Source: an uncultured Terriglobales bacterium (GTDB lineage: Bacteria > Acidobacteriota > Terriglobia > Terriglobales > Acidobacteriaceae). From it: 44,440 nucleotides of DNA. Where the stretch lies: the NCBI GenBank assembly GCA_955652395.1, contig CATPBJ010000176.1, positions 1 to 44,440 on the forward strand, given 5' to 3'. Below the pieces are notes generated by a model. It did no database searches and was not told the origin of the DNA. It saw only the letters and a list, made by a program, of their open reading frames with translations. Below, in pieces: positions 24,859 through 32,682 of the stretch. Every line of letters begins with the position of its first letter. The first letter of the stretch is position 1. The position numbers and the translations under genes are program-made.

Positions 24859-25290
24859 GTGGTAAACTCGAAGGCTTACTTTTGTTGCCTGCCGGACGAG
24901 ATCAAGGTCTTTCAACTGCGGCGCCAGGAAGTCGCGGTGGGCGGCTTCTTCAACGGGAAACAGTTCGTCTACCCCGTCAACATCAACTTCGTGCACGAGA
25001 AGCTTTTTCCCGGGAACCTGGGCCGCCCACGGAGGAAATGGGCACGTCCATGTTCTGGAGCGAGCCCAATCAACTTTTCGATCAGCCGCTGTTGAAGATG
25101 GAGCCGAAACTTGGGCCAAAGCATGGACCAGGCACAGGCTCAGATCTATTCCCGGATCAAGAACGTCCTGATTCCCAACATGTATTACCGCACCGCACCG
25201 ACATTGCCGATCGTTGGGACGAAGACAGCGACCGCTTACACAACTGGGGCATATTGCGGTAAGATTCACTGCTTTTGGTTCCAGGAATAA
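24859..25290 (+). pseudogene. Decayed gene of unknown function, frameshifted
   Basis: Protein-like text appears in successive frames: first VNSKAYFCCLPDEIKVFQLRR then VYPVNINFVHEKLFPGNLG; after a shift near 25030, MGTSMFWSEPNQLFDQPLLK; and after a second shift near 25115, QAQIYSRIKNVLIPNMYYR and TAYTTGAYCGKIHCFWFQ to a stop at 25290. Each piece reads like a folded, partly hydrophobic protein, while the alternatives are Arg/Pro-rich. I do not recognise the family. It fills the 600-base gap between eutB and the GH97 gene. It may instead be non-coding, so the call is tentative. Confidence 0.3.
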
Positions 25291-25338
25291 CCCGCAGTGT
25301 CGATGCGTGACTTCGAGCGCGTTTGACCACACTCTGAG

Positions 25339-25360
25339 TGTTCTCGCCAGTAGGAGAACA
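25339..25360 (+). promoter_or_regulatory. Hairpin/operator overlapping the GH97 ribosome site
   Basis: The 7-bp perfect inverted repeat TGTTCTC/GAGAACA (25339-25345 and 25354-25360) encloses eight bases. The right arm overlaps the AGGAG ribosome site of the GH97 gene, whose ATG is at 25366. It could be a regulator operator or an RNA hairpin masking the site; chance is possible at this length. Confidence 0.35.
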
Positions 25361-25365
25361 GTCTT

Positions 25366-27324
25366 ATGAAATTGTTCTGGAAAGCTGCTTTCATCCTGAT
25401 CCCTTGGCTAGGCCTGGCCAGGACCGCATCGGCGCAAGCCAGCTACAGCCTGCTTTCTCCCGACAAGCGGATCGAGGTAAGGATCCGGACTGGCGACCGT
25501 TTCAGCTACGACGTCCTCTTCAAGGGGACGGTGCTGCTGCAGAATTCCACTTTCTCCATCGACATTGATCACAACACCCTGGGCTTGCAACCCAAGGTCA
25601 AGACGACCAAAGAACGCAGCTACGATGGCACGCTCGAACCTCCTGTCCGGCAGAAGTTTGCCAAAGTGCGCGAGAACTACAACGAATTGCGCCTGACGAT
25701 GGACGGTAACTACACCGTTGTCTTCCGCGCCTATAACGAAGGCGTGGCGTACCGCCTAGAAACGTCACTTGCACAGGCCGAAGTCAAGGTTTACAACGAG
25801 GAATCCAGCTTTAACTTCGCCGACGATCACCGGGTTTTCTACCCTCTGGAAGAAACTTTCTTCTCGCACAATGAAAGACATTACCTTCCGATGAATTTGA
25901 AAACGATCGCGCCCACTGCCATTGCGAGCTTGCCGGCCGTGGTCGACGCCGCGAACGGCGTGAAAGTCGCGATTGCCGAATCCGATATTGAAGACTATCC
26001 CGGGCTGTGGCTGCACGGCACCAGCGGCAACGGACTGGCGGCAACCTTCCCTGGGTATCCGCTTAAAGAAACATTGGAAAAGGACCGCGATTTCAAAGTC
26101 ACACAAGCCGCCGATTACATCGCCGTAACCCGCGGCACCCGCAGCTATCCCTGGCGGTTGATGGGAATTGCCGAAAAAGACGGTGATCTGATCACGAATC
26201 AACTGGTGTGGCTGCTGGCCAAGCCGTCGCAGGTAGAGGACACGTCCTGGATCAAGCCTGGCAAAGTGGCCTGGGACTGGTGGAACGCGCTCAACATCGA
26301 TGGCGTGGATTTCAAGTCTGGAGTCAACACTCAGACCTACAAGTACTACGTGGATTTCGCCGCCAAGTACGGCATCCCCTACATCATTCTCGATGAGGGC
26401 TGGTACAAACTCGGCAACGTGCTAGAAGTTGTCCCTGAACTCGACATGGAAGAGTTGACCGCGTACGCTAAACAGAAAAATGTCGGCATCATTCTATGGA
26501 TGGTCTGGAAGACGTTAGACGACCAGTTCGACGCGGCCTTCGATGAGTTCCAGAAATGGGGGGTCAAGGGCCTGAAGATTGATTTCATGCAGCGCAACGA
26601 TCAGAAGCTGATCAACTTTTATTACAAGGCCTCCCGCGAGGCAGCCAAGCGTCACATGCTGGTCGATTTTCACGGCGGACAGAGCCAGATCACCATGACC
26701 CGAACCTGGCCCAACATGATCAGCGGCGAAGGCGTTCGGGGCCTGGAATGGAGCAAGTGGAGCGCCGAAACCGAACCCCAGCACAACATCACCCTCCCAT
26801 TCACCCGCATGTTTCTGGGTCCGATGGATTTCACTCCCGGCGCAATGCTGAACGCATCGAAGAAAAGTTTTGCTCCCATCTTCGAACGCCCCATGAGCCT
26901 GGGCACGCGCTGCCATCAGTTGGGAATGTATGTCGTGTTTGAAAGTCCATTGCAAATGCTATCTGACACTCCGTCGAACTACTTGCGCGAGCCGGAAATG
27001 ATGGAGTTTCTCGCGCCCGTGCCTTCCGTCTGGGACGACACAAAAGTGCTCGACGCTCGTATCGCCGAGTATGCTTTAGTCGCAAGAAGAAGTGGCAAGG
27101 ATTGGTACGTCGGTGCGATGACCAACTGGACCGGCCGCAATCTGGAAGTGGACTTCTCTTTCCTGCCCGCAGGAACGTTCTGGCTGGAAGCGTACCAGGA
27201 TGGAGTAAACGCCGACCGCATGGCCAGTGACTACAAGAAAACCAAAACCAAGATCACTCGGGACACAAAACTTAAAATATCTCTCGCGCCCGGCGGAGGT
27301 TGGGCGGCAAGAATTCATCAATAG
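25366..27324 (+). CDS. Glycoside hydrolase family 97 (alpha-glucosidase/alpha-galactosidase)
   Basis: A 652-residue secreted enzyme with a signal peptide (MKLFWKAAFILIPWLGLARTASA), an amino-terminal beta-sandwich (YSLLSPDKRIEVRIRTGDRF), a TIM barrel (VAWDWWNALNIDGVDFKSGV, YIILDEGWYKLG, GIILWMVWKTLDD, LKIDFMQRNDQ, HMLVDFHGG) and a carboxy sandwich ending GGGWAARIH. This is the SusB-type GH97 layout, normally periplasmic. The barrel-strand Asp406 in KIDF sits where retaining GH97 enzymes (alpha-galactosidase group) have their nucleophile; inverting SusB-like members use a different Glu. I therefore lean to alpha-galactosidase. The ribosome site AGGAG is nine bases upstream. It is a single gene, plus strand, followed by a strong hairpin. 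It may feed on plant oligosaccharides alongside the fucose locus. Confidence 0.9.
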   Translation: MKLFWKAAFILIPWLGLARTASAQASYSLLSPDKRIEVRIRTGDRFSYDVLFKGTVLLQNSTFSIDIDHNTLGLQPKVKTTKERSYDGTLEPPVRQKFAKVRENYNELRLTMDGNYTVVFRAYNEGVAYRLETSLAQAEVKVYNEESSFNFADDHRVFYPLEETFFSHNERHYLPMNLKTIAPTAIASLPAVVDAANGVKVAIAESDIEDYPGLWLHGTSGNGLAATFPGYPLKETLEKDRDFKVTQAADYIAVTRGTRSYPWRLMGIAEKDGDLITNQLVWLLAKPSQVEDTSWIKPGKVAWDWWNALNIDGVDFKSGVNTQTYKYYVDFAAKYGIPYIILDEGWYKLGNVLEVVPELDMEELTAYAKQKNVGIILWMVWKTLDDQFDAAFDEFQKWGVKGLKIDFMQRNDQKLINFYYKASREAAKRHMLVDFHGGQSQITMTRTWPNMISGEGVRGLEWSKWSAETEPQHNITLPFTRMFLGPMDFTPGAMLNASKKSFAPIFERPMSLGTRCHQLGMYVVFESPLQMLSDTPSNYLREPEMMEFLAPVPSVWDDTKVLDARIAEYALVARRSGKDWYVGAMTNWTGRNLEVDFSFLPAGTFWLEAYQDGVNADRMASDYKKTKTKITRDTKLKISLAPGGGWAARIHQ

Positions 27325-27352
27325 TCCACCTACCAATGTCTCCCTGGACGGA

Positions 27353-27382
27353 GAGGAACGCCTCGCTGGCGAAGCGTTCCTC
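27353..27382 (+). terminator. Hairpin downstream of GH97
   Basis: GAGGAACGC (27353-27361) pairs perfectly with GCGTTCCTC (27374-27382). TCGC/GCGA extends the stem inside, leaving a TG loop. It starts 28 bases after the GH97 stop. There is no U-tract, so either a terminator without a tail or an mRNA-stabilising hairpin. Confidence 0.5.
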
Positions 27383-27560
27383 GAAGTCGAAAGGCCCATA
27401 TTCCCTCCCACGAAAGCGGGCATCACTTCTGAAGTTCGCAAACGTTTGCCTACATGGAGATGTCCGGCGGCCTACAGTTTTGCCCTGATTGTCGTTGGAT
27501 TGTCCCGCCTCTAACCTTGTCCAGCAATATCGAATTGCAGACAATACGAGGAGGACTTCC

Positions 27561-27713
27561 ATGGGAACAATCTTGATTGTGCTTCTAGTGCTTCTCCTGC
27601 TGGGCGCGCTTCCGACGTGGCCCTACAGCAGCAGCTGGGGGTACTATCCTAGTGGCGGCCTGGGATTGGTTCTGCTTATCGTGGTGATACTGGCGCTGAC
27701 TGGCAGGGTCTGA
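27561..27713 (+). CDS. DUF3309 family small membrane protein
   Basis: A 50-residue protein: MGTILIVLLVLLLLGALPTW, then YSSSWGYYPSGGLGLVLLIV and a second helix to ALTGRV. Two hydrophobic segments flank a conserved PTWPxxSWGYxPSGG loop, which is the DUF3309 signature; the family is short and widespread in proteobacteria and acidobacteria, with no known role. The ATG at 27561 has a strong GAGGAGG ribosome site. It is isolated between GH97 and a minus-strand membrane gene. Confidence 0.85.
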   Translation: MGTILIVLLVLLLLGALPTWPYSSSWGYYPSGGLGLVLLIVVILALTGRV

Positions 27714-27721
27714 GGGGCGGG

Positions 27722-28015
27722 TTATTTCTCGCTTTCCCTGGAGTGCGTCTCGATCAGGCGCTTGGTCAAAATTACCAGCGCGAGAATCTGGGTCCACTCC
27801 GAGACTATGTTCCCGGCCACTCGTCCCCATTTCGAATCTGGGTCGGCGTGCTTATACACGGCGACCCAGCACACACCCGTAAGCAGCAGGAACAACGTCA
27901 GCGAGTGATTGGTGATCGTCGCCCAGACGGGGCCGCGGAAATTCAGCTGAGGTTTTCTGCTCTCGGCAGAGCCTCTTTCATACAAATACTTGGTGGCTAA
28001 CACCGTCACTACCAC
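27722..28015 (-). CDS. Small membrane protein, unknown function
   Basis: A 97-residue protein with hydrophobic segments near WATITNHSLTLFLLLTGVC and IVSEWTQILALVILTK, and a charged carboxy end RLIETHSRESEK. The only in-frame start is GTG at 28015. Protein-like sequence (FFGNAIADWSGVVV) continues upstream of it to a TGA, so the true amino end may be damaged or begin at an unusual codon. I do not recognise the family; the layout suggests a two-helix inner-membrane protein. It converges with the DUF3309 gene. The next 270 bases to the right (28016-28285) show nothing I can support. Confidence 0.5.
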   Translation of the reverse strand: MVVTVLATKYLYERGSAESRKPQLNFRGPVWATITNHSLTLFLLLTGVCWVAVYKHADPDSKWGRVAGNIVSEWTQILALVILTKRLIETHSRESEK

Positions 28016-28285
28016 GCCCGACCAGTCGGCAATAGCATTTCCAAAAAATGAGCTCCAGTGCGTTGGTCAGAGACGATCTAAAGGACGATCCAAAGAATCA
28101 AGACGGCCACGCACGCGATTCCCAAGGAGTGACGCGCCAGGAATCCAGCTTTCCTTGCCTGACTTCTGTTTCTTAGCTTTTTGCCCGAGATCGCGATTTT
28201 CTGGCTGCACGCAGACCAGTTTGAACCCTGCTCGCTACGGGCTTTTCTCTTGCCTGCTCGGTGACTTCTTGTCGTTGCGGCCGAA

Positions 28286-28537
28286 CTATTGCCCGGTATA
28301 GACGAGAAGCGACATCGCAGTTAGTACGAAAACGAAATGGATGAGCGCCACGATCGCGATTTCGGGACGATGATGCTCTACCCATTCCCGCACAGCAAGG
28401 ACGCTCCCGCAAGAGCCAGGAAGAGTTTCCGTGTCGGCCACAATCCTCGCAGAATCCCGTGCGCTCTGTGCCAGTCGCGTCCACAGCAGATGGTCGAAAA
28501 TCCAGCAGTTGAATTTGTGGCGAATCGGAACTGCCAT
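28286..28537 (-). CDS. Hypothetical small protein with one membrane helix
   Basis: An 83-residue frame starting MAVPIRHKFNCWIFDHLLWT and ending EIAIVALIHFVFVLTAMSLL, a plausible carboxy-terminal membrane helix preceded by HHRP. It has no recognised domain and no clear ribosome site. A GTG five codons upstream is an alternative start. It lies 50 bases beyond the terminator of the FecR gene. Support is only the composition and open frame, so it may be spurious. Confidence 0.35.
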   Translation of the reverse strand: MAVPIRHKFNCWIFDHLLWTRLAQSARDSARIVADTETLPGSCGSVLAVREWVEHHRPEIAIVALIHFVFVLTAMSLLVYTGQ

Positions 28538-28586
28538 CGGGGGGCGTAACACTGTCTTGGAGGACCATCAAGAACTGGACCGAAAC

Positions 28587-28612
28587 AACGGCATCCCTCA
28601 CGGGATGCCGTT
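28587..28612 (-). terminator. Rho-independent-type terminator of the FecR/DUF6600 gene
   Basis: A perfect 11-bp stem AACGGCATCCC/GGGATGCCGTT encloses a 4-base loop (28598-28601), and on the minus strand is followed by TGTTTC. It begins 24 bases after the FecR-protein stop. The strong stem and position fit an intrinsic terminator with a short U tract. Confidence 0.75.
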
Positions 28613-28635
28613 TCCAGCAGCTAACCAACCTCAGG

Positions 28636-31047
28636 TTACCGTCGGCCGGACCCGCCGTGCGGACCACCGCCCGATCCACCGTGGCTCCCGCCGCCGCCCG
28701 ATCCCCCATGGTTCCCGCCGCCTCCTGCGCCTCCTCCTCCGCCTCCTCCCCCACCGCCTACACTTCGTGATGGAGCCGATTCTCGTGGCGAACTTCCCCG
28801 CATGTCAGAGCCGCGCGGCGTCACGATCGGTTGCCTCATTTCCAAAGGCGGTCGGGAGTAGCCCCGCGGCGAGTCCTGGGCCATGCCGCGCCCACCGACT
28901 GATTCCCGGTCGGGCCGCGATATCTCGTTGCGCGACGGGAAATCAGAACCGCGCCCGTTCATGCCGATTCCGTTGTTCACCCGATCCGGAGATCCCTGGA
29001 CGTCCCCCCCAGATTGCGGGCTGAAGTGCCGCCAGCCTCCATCATTGGTCGAGGCATCGGGCCGCGACGAATTTCCCGGTCGCGGAACATTGTTATTGTT
29101 ATTGGACGTCGCTGCCGGCGACGATCGTTCCGCTGAACGAGTCATGCCCCCTTGCTGGGCCGGAGTTGAATCGGAAAAACTCCGCCACCCCGAACCATCG
29201 GAAGTCGCGGGCTTGGCGACTCCGCCATTACGGGCGGGCGAAGAGACCGTCCCGCGCGCCGGAACCTGGGTTTGACCTTGGGTCTGAGCTGGGGTCTGAA
29301 GCTGACTCTGCCCTTGAGATCGGTTCGCCGTAGTACCGGAACCGAAGCGCCGCCAGCCCTGGTTTTCTCCCAAGCCGGCCCCTCGTTCCGATTGCTGCGT
29401 GCCGGAAGCGTTGTTCAGCCCGCCGCCTGTGGGAGTACGAACTCCCGGCGTAGGTCTTGCGATCGCATCGTGTCCGGTGCCTGCGGCCGCGTTGTCAGCC
29501 GGATTCTGGTTGGGTCTGTCTCCTCGCGAAAATGCCTGACCCGCTCCAGCACTGCCGCGCTGGATCGACTGCTGCATTTGAGCCACCTGCTTGTCGAACG
29601 GTTGCGGCGGAGCTGCCGGCCGCGATTTCGAGAAGAAGGGGCGTTGCTCGCGTCCTCGCGGCAAGGTGGACGCCGCGGCCGGTCGGTTGTTTACCGACAA
29701 TGCCGCACGCGTCGGAACCACGGGAAGATTTCCCGCGATCATGCGCCCGCCACGAAAGGCTTCGTTGTTGACCGCTACAGGAGTGGAGCGCCCCGTGCCG
29801 AACTGACCCGTCGGAACGGTTGAAACACCGCTACGCACTCTCTCATCCATCGTGGCCAGCCGCAGGTTGGAATAGGCGCCACCCGGACGAAGCGGTGCGA
29901 TGCCTCCAAACCCCCGACCCGGTCCGTTGTGAATATTGATGTTCGTAATGTTAGTGACCTTCACAACGTTGTAGCGCGAGCCGTAACGGCCATACCAGGG
30001 ATAGAACCTGTCACAAGGCCCAATCGGCAACCAGCCGACCGAACCGAATCCAAATCCGACGCCCACTCCCCCTCCGAAACCGAAGAAGGACACATACGCG
30101 GGCGCCCACACCGGCCGGTATCCGGGATAACCCCTCACCGGACCTGGCCACCATACCCACGCGCTGTCGTAAACGAACCAGCGTCCGTAGTGATAAGGAG
30201 CCCAACCCCAGGGCTCATAAGAAACCCAGGTCCAGCCCCAGCCCGGCTCCCACACCCAGCGTCCGCTGCGATACGGCGCCCACCCCACTGAAACCACAGG
30301 CGACCACACCGGACCGTAGTCCGGCACTGTGACCCAGCGTCCGTAAGCATCAAGATCTTCTGAACCCACGTAGTAGCGGTTCGTGTTTCCCCAGGACTGG
30401 GCGTCCCGAATAGTGCGATCGCGATCACTGTTCCACGAGTCCCAACTATCCCTCGACGGCGCCTCGGCCAGTCTGTACTGAGCGTCGCCTTCGCCACCGC
30501 GCACGATCACCATCTGACCCTTTTCCACATGCGTATTGCCCTGAGGGGTGGAGACTTCCGCCGAGCCCTTGCGGACAATCACCTGGGTTTCGCCTTCCGC
30601 ATTCACTTCAACCCGGTAAATTCCGTCCTTTTGCGAAGGGTGAACGGCCACATTCGCCGTATCAATTTCAACCTCGGCTTCTGTGCCCCTGAAAACCGAA
30701 TAGTCGATCAGTCCGCGCTCGACTTGGATCTGGATTTGAGTTCGCGAAAGGCCCGCGATGCTGACCAGTGTGTTGTCGCCGAGCCGCAGCACGTTTCCGT
30801 GGTCAAGCTGAACCTCGACCCGTGAGCTGACGCCCGTGGAAACCTTGTCGCTGCTCACCATGGGCTGGTTCAATGCAGCCGTCGCCCAATCGCCGGAATC
30901 ACCGCGCTGCGTGGAAACGTCTCCGTGGATCAAACCGATGCGCGCTACGCCGGACGTGAGCTCGACCTGCGCTTGCGCCTGCGCGCCCGCCATCACACAC
31001 GCGCCTAAAATCATTGCTCCGACAATCAATGCGAAACTGTTTTTCAT
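28636..31047 (-). CDS. FecR-domain/DUF6600 secreted protein with GWRxF repeats and Gly-rich tail
   Basis: An 803-residue exported protein. Signal peptide MKNSFALIVGAMILGACVMAGAQA is followed by a FecR-like domain at about 40-195 (GDVSTQRGDSGDWATAALNQ, RVEVQLDHGNVLRLGDNTLV, VEKGQMVIVRGG). Then comes a Trp/Tyr-rich DUF6600-type region (GRWVWEPGWGWTWVSYEPWG, GWAPYHYGRWFVYD), a Gly/Phe-rich patch, and a long disordered Pro/Gln/Ser region. This region carries three spaced motifs GWRRF, GWRSF and GWRHF and ends in glycine runs with HGGSGGG. No sigma factor/FecI partner is adjacent, so FecR here is probably structural. It likely sits in the envelope or matrix; function is unknown. ATG at 31047 follows AGAGGTG; a terminator follows the gene. 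Confidence 0.85.
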   Translation of the reverse strand: MKNSFALIVGAMILGACVMAGAQAQAQVELTSGVARIGLIHGDVSTQRGDSGDWATAALNQPMVSSDKVSTGVSSRVEVQLDHGNVLRLGDNTLVSIAGLSRTQIQIQVERGLIDYSVFRGTEAEVEIDTANVAVHPSQKDGIYRVEVNAEGETQVIVRKGSAEVSTPQGNTHVEKGQMVIVRGGEGDAQYRLAEAPSRDSWDSWNSDRDRTIRDAQSWGNTNRYYVGSEDLDAYGRWVTVPDYGPVWSPVVSVGWAPYRSGRWVWEPGWGWTWVSYEPWGWAPYHYGRWFVYDSAWVWWPGPVRGYPGYRPVWAPAYVSFFGFGGGVGVGFGFGSVGWLPIGPCDRFYPWYGRYGSRYNVVKVTNITNINIHNGPGRGFGGIAPLRPGGAYSNLRLATMDERVRSGVSTVPTGQFGTGRSTPVAVNNEAFRGGRMIAGNLPVVPTRAALSVNNRPAAASTLPRGREQRPFFSKSRPAAPPQPFDKQVAQMQQSIQRGSAGAGQAFSRGDRPNQNPADNAAAGTGHDAIARPTPGVRTPTGGGLNNASGTQQSERGAGLGENQGWRRFGSGTTANRSQGQSQLQTPAQTQGQTQVPARGTVSSPARNGGVAKPATSDGSGWRSFSDSTPAQQGGMTRSAERSSPAATSNNNNNVPRPGNSSRPDASTNDGGWRHFSPQSGGDVQGSPDRVNNGIGMNGRGSDFPSRNEISRPDRESVGGRGMAQDSPRGYSRPPLEMRQPIVTPRGSDMRGSSPRESAPSRSVGGGGGGGGGGAGGGGNHGGSGGGGSHGGSGGGPHGGSGRR

Positions 31048-31058
31048 GGCCCACCTCT

Positions 31059-31079
31059 CGCGAGCGAGAAGGGCTCGCG
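31059..31079 (-). promoter_or_regulatory. Hairpin in the leader of the FecR/DUF6600 gene
   Basis: CGCGAGC and GCTCGCG (31059-31065, 31073-31079) form a 7-bp perfect stem just upstream of the ribosome site. It may affect translation or mark an operator; it could also be chance in GC-rich DNA. Confidence 0.25.
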
Positions 31080-31213
31080 CGTTGTTAACATTGCAGCTGC
31101 CATGCCAAACAGCTCCGGAAGGCTAAATAAACCTATATCTTTCAATAGATTGGGGTTGACTCCAAAGGGCGCGTCTGGCGCATGGGGCAACGCTGGCCGA
31201 GTTCAACCAAAAG

Positions 31214-31282
31214 TGGTGGTTTTCAGCCACCAGGGCTTTGCGCCCTTTGCGGTTAAAACTTTCGACCGCTAAGGACGCAAAG
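31214..31282 (-). repeat. Two hairpins downstream of the response-regulator gene
   Basis: An 18-base imperfect inverted repeat (31236-31253 and 31265-31282, 16 of 18 match, 11-base loop) is followed by a smaller TGGTGG/CCACCA hairpin (31214-31232). It lies 12 bases after the stop of the minus-strand kinase/regulator operon and may end its transcription. The arms (CTTTGCG-like / CGCAAAG) resemble intergenic repeats I have seen in other soil bacterial genomes. Confidence 0.45.
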
Positions 31283-31293
31283 ATCGCTAAGGA

Positions 31294-32682
31294 CTATTCT
31301 TCGTTCTCTTTTTCGGGTTCGTCGCCGATGCCTATCTTCGACAGCCGGTAGCGTAGGGCGTTACGCGAGAGCCCAAGTATGCGCGCAGCCTGGCTTTTGT
31401 TTCCATGAGCGCGGCGCAGAGCTTCACGGATCATCTCGTCTTCCCATTGTTCGAGAGTCATGCCTTCGGGAAGAAAACTCCCGGGGAAATCAGCCGACTT
31501 GCCCCCTCGCGAATCAACGTGAACGTCGCTGGGCTCGAGCAAGGGACCCGCGGCCAAAGCCGATGCCCGCTCCATGATGTTCTGCAGTTCGCGAACGTTT
31601 CCCGGCCAGTGGTACTCCATCAGGATCTTTAGCGCTTCCGGGGAAACTCCGGTGATTTTCTTGGCCGATTCCTGGGCCAAGCGCGAGAGGAAGAGATTCA
31701 CCAGTTCGGGAATATCTTCTTTGTGCTCCCGCAGCGGAGGAATATCGATGGGCACAACATTCAGCCGGTAATAGAGGTCCTCGCGAAACGTGCCGTCTTC
31801 CAGCGCGACCCGCAAATCCCGATTGGTGGCCGCCACCAGCCGCACGTCTACTTTGATGATCTTCGTGCCGCCCAAACGTTCGAACTCTCGTTCCTGCAAG
31901 ACCCGCAGCAATTTCACCTGCGTCGCAGGGGGTACATCACCGATTTCGTCGAGGAAGAGAGTGCCCTTGTCGGCCAGTTCGAATTTTCCTGGCTTGCTAC
32001 TGGTCGCCCCGGTGAAGGCGCCCTTCTCGTAGCCAAACAATTCGCTCTCCAGCAGGTTCTCTGGAATCGCTGCGCTGTTGATCTTAATGAACGGTCCCGA
32101 TGCCCTCCGTGATTTCTCATGGATGGCGCGCGCCACCAGGTCCTTGCCCACTCCGCTTTCCCCACCCAGCAGCACCGTCGAATTGGTCGGCGCCACTCGC
32201 TCTACTAGGGCCACGACCTCCTGCATCTTCGAACTGCGCGCCACCAGGTTGGGATGCTCGCAGCGCTGTTGCAGCGCCTCGCGCAGCGATCGGTTCTCAA
32301 CTCGGAGGCGCTGGACGTCCAACTCCTTGTGCACCACCAGGCGCATTTCGTCGAGAGAAAAGGGTTTCAGGACATAGTCGCTGGCGCCCGCCTTCATCGC
32401 TTCGACCGCGGTTTCGACGGTCCCGAACGCGGTCATGACGATGACGGGCATCGCGGCCTGAAAGCGTTTTATCGCCTGCAGAAAATCCAGTCCGTTCATG
32501 CTCGGCAACTTGAGATCGGTGATCACCAGATCGACAGAACCGTTCTGCAGCAGCTTCAGGCCGGTTTCGGCGTCCTCAGCGGACAAGGTTTGGAAACCGG
32601 CGTCTCCCAGATCGAGTTCCAGGAGACGGCGCATTTTCCCTTCATCCTCGACTATCAGAATGGTTAGGTTCGGGGTCGTCAT
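31294..32682 (-). CDS. Sigma-54-dependent response regulator, NtrC family
   Basis: A 462-residue regulator with a receiver domain (residues 1-120; ILIVEDEGKMRRLLELDL, phosphoacceptor Asp in DLVITDLKLP), an AAA+ sigma-54 activation domain (GESGVGKDLVARAIH Walker A, ELFGYEKGAFTGATSS with the sigma-54 contact loop GAFTGA, LFLDEIGDVPP Walker B) and a Fis-type HTH (KSQAARILGLSRNALRYRLS). It activates promoters with RpoN. Its ATG overlaps the kinase stop by four bases, so the pair is coupled and forms a two-component system. The target genes are unknown. Confidence 0.95.
   Translation of the reverse strand: MTTPNLTILIVEDEGKMRRLLELDLGDAGFQTLSAEDAETGLKLLQNGSVDLVITDLKLPSMNGLDFLQAIKRFQAAMPVIVMTAFGTVETAVEAMKAGASDYVLKPFSLDEMRLVVHKELDVQRLRVENRSLREALQQRCEHPNLVARSSKMQEVVALVERVAPTNSTVLLGGESGVGKDLVARAIHEKSRRASGPFIKINSAAIPENLLESELFGYEKGAFTGATSSKPGKFELADKGTLFLDEIGDVPPATQVKLLRVLQEREFERLGGTKIIKVDVRLVAATNRDLRVALEDGTFREDLYYRLNVVPIDIPPLREHKEDIPELVNLFLSRLAQESAKKITGVSPEALKILMEYHWPGNVRELQNIMERASALAAGPLLEPSDVHVDSRGGKSADFPGSFLPEGMTLEQWEDEMIREALRRAHGNKSQAARILGLSRNALRYRLSKIGIGDEPEKENEE

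Noticed and set aside
24841-25332. 163-codon minus-strand open frame
   Set aside because: No domain or ribosome site; the plus-strand text in the same region looks more protein-like.
28173-28754. 193-codon minus-strand open frame overlapping the end of the FecR gene
   Set aside because: Its first part is the shifted reading of the Gly-run region of the FecR gene (Glu/Ala/Arg-rich), it crosses the terminator, and it has no recognisable domain.
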